Origin: Methanobacterium sp.
Lineage (GTDB): Archaea; Methanobacteriota; Methanobacteria; Methanobacteriales; Methanobacteriaceae
Direction of reading: 5' to 3'
DNA: 11,506 bases
NCBI GenBank assembly: GCA_030539815.1
Contig: JAUNXM010000022.1
Coordinates: 2,039-13,544, forward strand
Shown here: positions 10,202-11,506 of the stretch, one piece after another
Numbering within the stretch: position 1 is the first letter of the stretch
How the letters are laid out: the number at the start of each line of letters is the position of its first letter
The notes under the pieces: model-generated
Seen by the model: the letters and a program-made list of their open reading frames with translations, nothing else
Database searches by the model: none
What the model was told of the DNA's origin: nothing
Translations under genes and position numbers: made by a program

Positions 10202-10995
10202 GCAAGAGCAAGCACATAGCTATTTATGGTAAGGGAGGCATTGGAAAATCCACCACTGTCTCCAACCTGGCAGCATCCTACTCCTCTGATAAGGATGTTC
10301 TGGTTATTGGCTGCGACCCCAAAGCAGACACCACCCGGACCCTGGTGGGGAGAAGGATCCCCACCATCCTGGACATCCTGAAAGAGAAAAGAGATGCCCA
10401 GGAAGAGGATGTTCTCTTCCCCGGATACGGTGGAGTGATGTGCGTGGAAAGCGGAGGGCCAGAACCCGGTGTTGGCTGCGCGGGAAGGGGAGTTATTGTG
10501 GCCATGAAACTCCTGGAGAACCTGGAAGTCTTCAGCCAGGAACCAGACGTTATCATCTACGATGTACTGGGTGACGTGGTCTGCGGGGGATTCGCAGTAC
10601 CCCTCAGGGAAGACTATGCTGATGAAGTCTACATCGTCACCTCCGGTGAATACATGGCACTTTACGCGGCAAACAACATCTCTAAGGGTATAAAAAAGCT
10701 TAAAAGCAATCTCGGCGGTATAATCTGTAACTGCAGAGGCATCCACCGGGAACTGGAGATCGTGGAAGAATTCGCCCACCGGATTGGTAGTAAGGTTATA
10801 GGGGTGATACCCCGCAGTGAACTGGTTCAGCAGAGTGAAATCGATGCCAAAACCGTTCTGGAGAAGTTCCCAGAATCAGATCAGGCCCAGAAATACAGGG
10901 AACTATCAAAGGCAGTCTTAGAAAATAATGAATTCGTAATCCCCCAACCCATGGATGCTGATGAATTTGATGAATTTTTCCGGGGATTTCAATAA
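10198..10995 (+). CDS. cfbC: NifH-like reductase subunit of coenzyme F430 synthesis (CfbC)
   Basis: The 265-residue ATPase has the NifH-type P-loop GKGGIGKST (11-19) and GCDPKADTT (38-46). Its two [4Fe-4S] ligands, C94 (GVGCAGRG) and C129 (DVVCGGF), bridge the homodimer. It is shorter than nitrogenase NifH (about 290) and has none of the nif neighbours (nifI, nifD, nifK). That fits CfbC, which passes electrons with ATP hydrolysis to CfbD in the reductive cyclisation of Ni-sirohydrochlorin a,c-diamide on the way to F430, the cofactor of methyl-coenzyme M reductase. The cfbD partner is not in the window. The ATG overlaps the CBS stop codon, so translational coupling is expected. The gene looks richer in G+C than the left block, consistent with high expression or stronger codon bias. 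A nitrogenase-type NifH is the alternative but less likely. Confidence 0.87.
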
Positions 10996-10999
10996 AAGG

Positions 11000-11038
11000 A
11001 TATTTAATCGATAATTTCAAAAAGAAATATTTAATCGA
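11000..11038. repeat. Direct 12-bp repeat at the cfbC / GIY-YIG convergence
   Basis: ATATTTAATCGA occurs at 11000-11011 and 11027-11038 with a small ATTTC/GAAAT stem between. The second copy covers the stop codon of the GIY-YIG gene. It may be part of a shared terminator region or a chance tandem event. Confidence 0.4.
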
Positions 11039-11480
11039 GATCTTCAAGGGTTTTAACCTCTAATTTTAATTTTTTAAACCCTTCCAGGCAGTTTAAAGTA
11101 GCCAGTGACTCATTTTGAAAATAGAATAGATGCGCTAGGCATTTACAATCAGAACAACCAAAACCCTCAACTCCATCCCCACTAACTGATATCTCCCTGG
11201 CCAGTTCACACTCGTGTTTAACACCATCCGCATTGAAAAAGACGTCAATCACCCCGGAACTTGAATTATCCAAAAGGTAGTCAACATGCCAGTGCATCTT
11301 TTTATTCTTCCGCAAGTGTCTCCTGATCCTTCCCCCCAGTGAGTTGAGCGCAGAACCCACATAGACATAAACTCCCTTTTTAAACTGGATTTCTCCCTTT
11401 TTACCAACCCCTATGGGCTCATTTCTATTTAAGTCTATTAAAAGACAGTAGGTTCCCTTTAAAATAGTTTTTTTAGCCAT
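11031..11480 (-). CDS. DUF123 GIY-YIG-like protein
   Basis: The 149-residue product matches the archaeal DUF123 family, which has a GIY-YIG nuclease-like fold. Visible marks are GTYCLLI (9-15) and KGVYVYVGSA (35-44), corresponding to the two GIY/YIG strands, and basic helix residues R51, R54 and H55. Also present are HWHVDYLL (63-70), a candidate catalytic or metal acid E90 in HECELA, and a GFGCSDCKCLAHL segment with C109, C112, C114 and H117 that may bind zinc. Family members are predicted nucleases and are sometimes fused to endonuclease III; a free-standing form is common in archaea. The ATG at 11480 has a GGTGTGAG-like site about ten bases upstream, so the start is only moderately supported. 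It converges on cfbC with 35 bp between stop codons. Cellular role unknown. Confidence 0.83.
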   Translation of the reverse strand: MAKKTILKGTYCLLIDLNRNEPIGVGKKGEIQFKKGVYVYVGSALNSLGGRIRRHLRKNKKMHWHVDYLLDNSSSGVIDVFFNADGVKHECELAREISVSGDGVEGFGCSDCKCLAHLFYFQNESLATLNCLEGFKKLKLEVKTLEDLD

Positions 11481-11506
11481 TAACGACTCACACCAATAAA
11501 TTAGAT

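Overview
The window looks like a chromosomal segment of a methanogenic archaeon, most likely a Methanobacteriales member close to Methanobacterium. The evidence is gene content plus signals. There is an archaeal LSm protein, a eukaryote-type zinc-ribbon ribosomal protein L37e, an ArfB-type deformylase of the archaeal riboflavin/F420 pathway, and a NifH-like CfbC subunit of coenzyme F430 synthesis. Most genes are preceded by GGTG/GGAG Shine-Dalgarno sequences, and TATA-like boxes lie about 25-30 bp before the predicted transcript starts. The genus is an inference.

Left block (1-4924, all minus strand). In order from the window edge this holds the N-terminal part of a nitroreductase-family protein, a stand-alone ATP-cone protein, a two-helix membrane PAS/HisKA_2 histidine kinase without a response regulator, a zinc-ribbon AIM24 protein, ArfB, a DUF6790-like five-helix membrane protein and an archaeal PUA-domain protein. 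Spacings of about 40-155 bp and several separate TATA-like boxes suggest mostly independent units. The kinase, ATP-cone and nitroreductase genes are close enough for some read-through.

Middle block (5033-7872, plus strand). A divergent promoter region separates the PUA gene from an operon-like run: LSm, L37e, a TOPRIM/coiled-coil protein that starts right after the L37e stop, and purF (amidophosphoribosyltransferase). It joins RNA/ribosome functions to the first committed step of purine synthesis. An intercistronic hairpin sits between LSm and L37e, and a hairpin plus T-run ends purF.

Right block (8073-11480). A U32-family protein with the full signature motif and a cysteine cluster has its own promoter. 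A gap of about 380 bp without a gene follows. A two-CBS-domain protein then overlaps the cfbC start by four bases, so the two are probably translationally coupled. A DUF123/GIY-YIG protein converges from the right edge.

No CRISPR array, tRNA, rRNA, insertion sequence or phage gene was found. I saw no clearly novel multi-gene system. The best leads are the CBS-cfbC pair, the uncharacterised TOPRIM/coiled-coil protein in the LSm-L37e-purF cluster, the stand-alone ATP-cone protein, and several small cis-elements.
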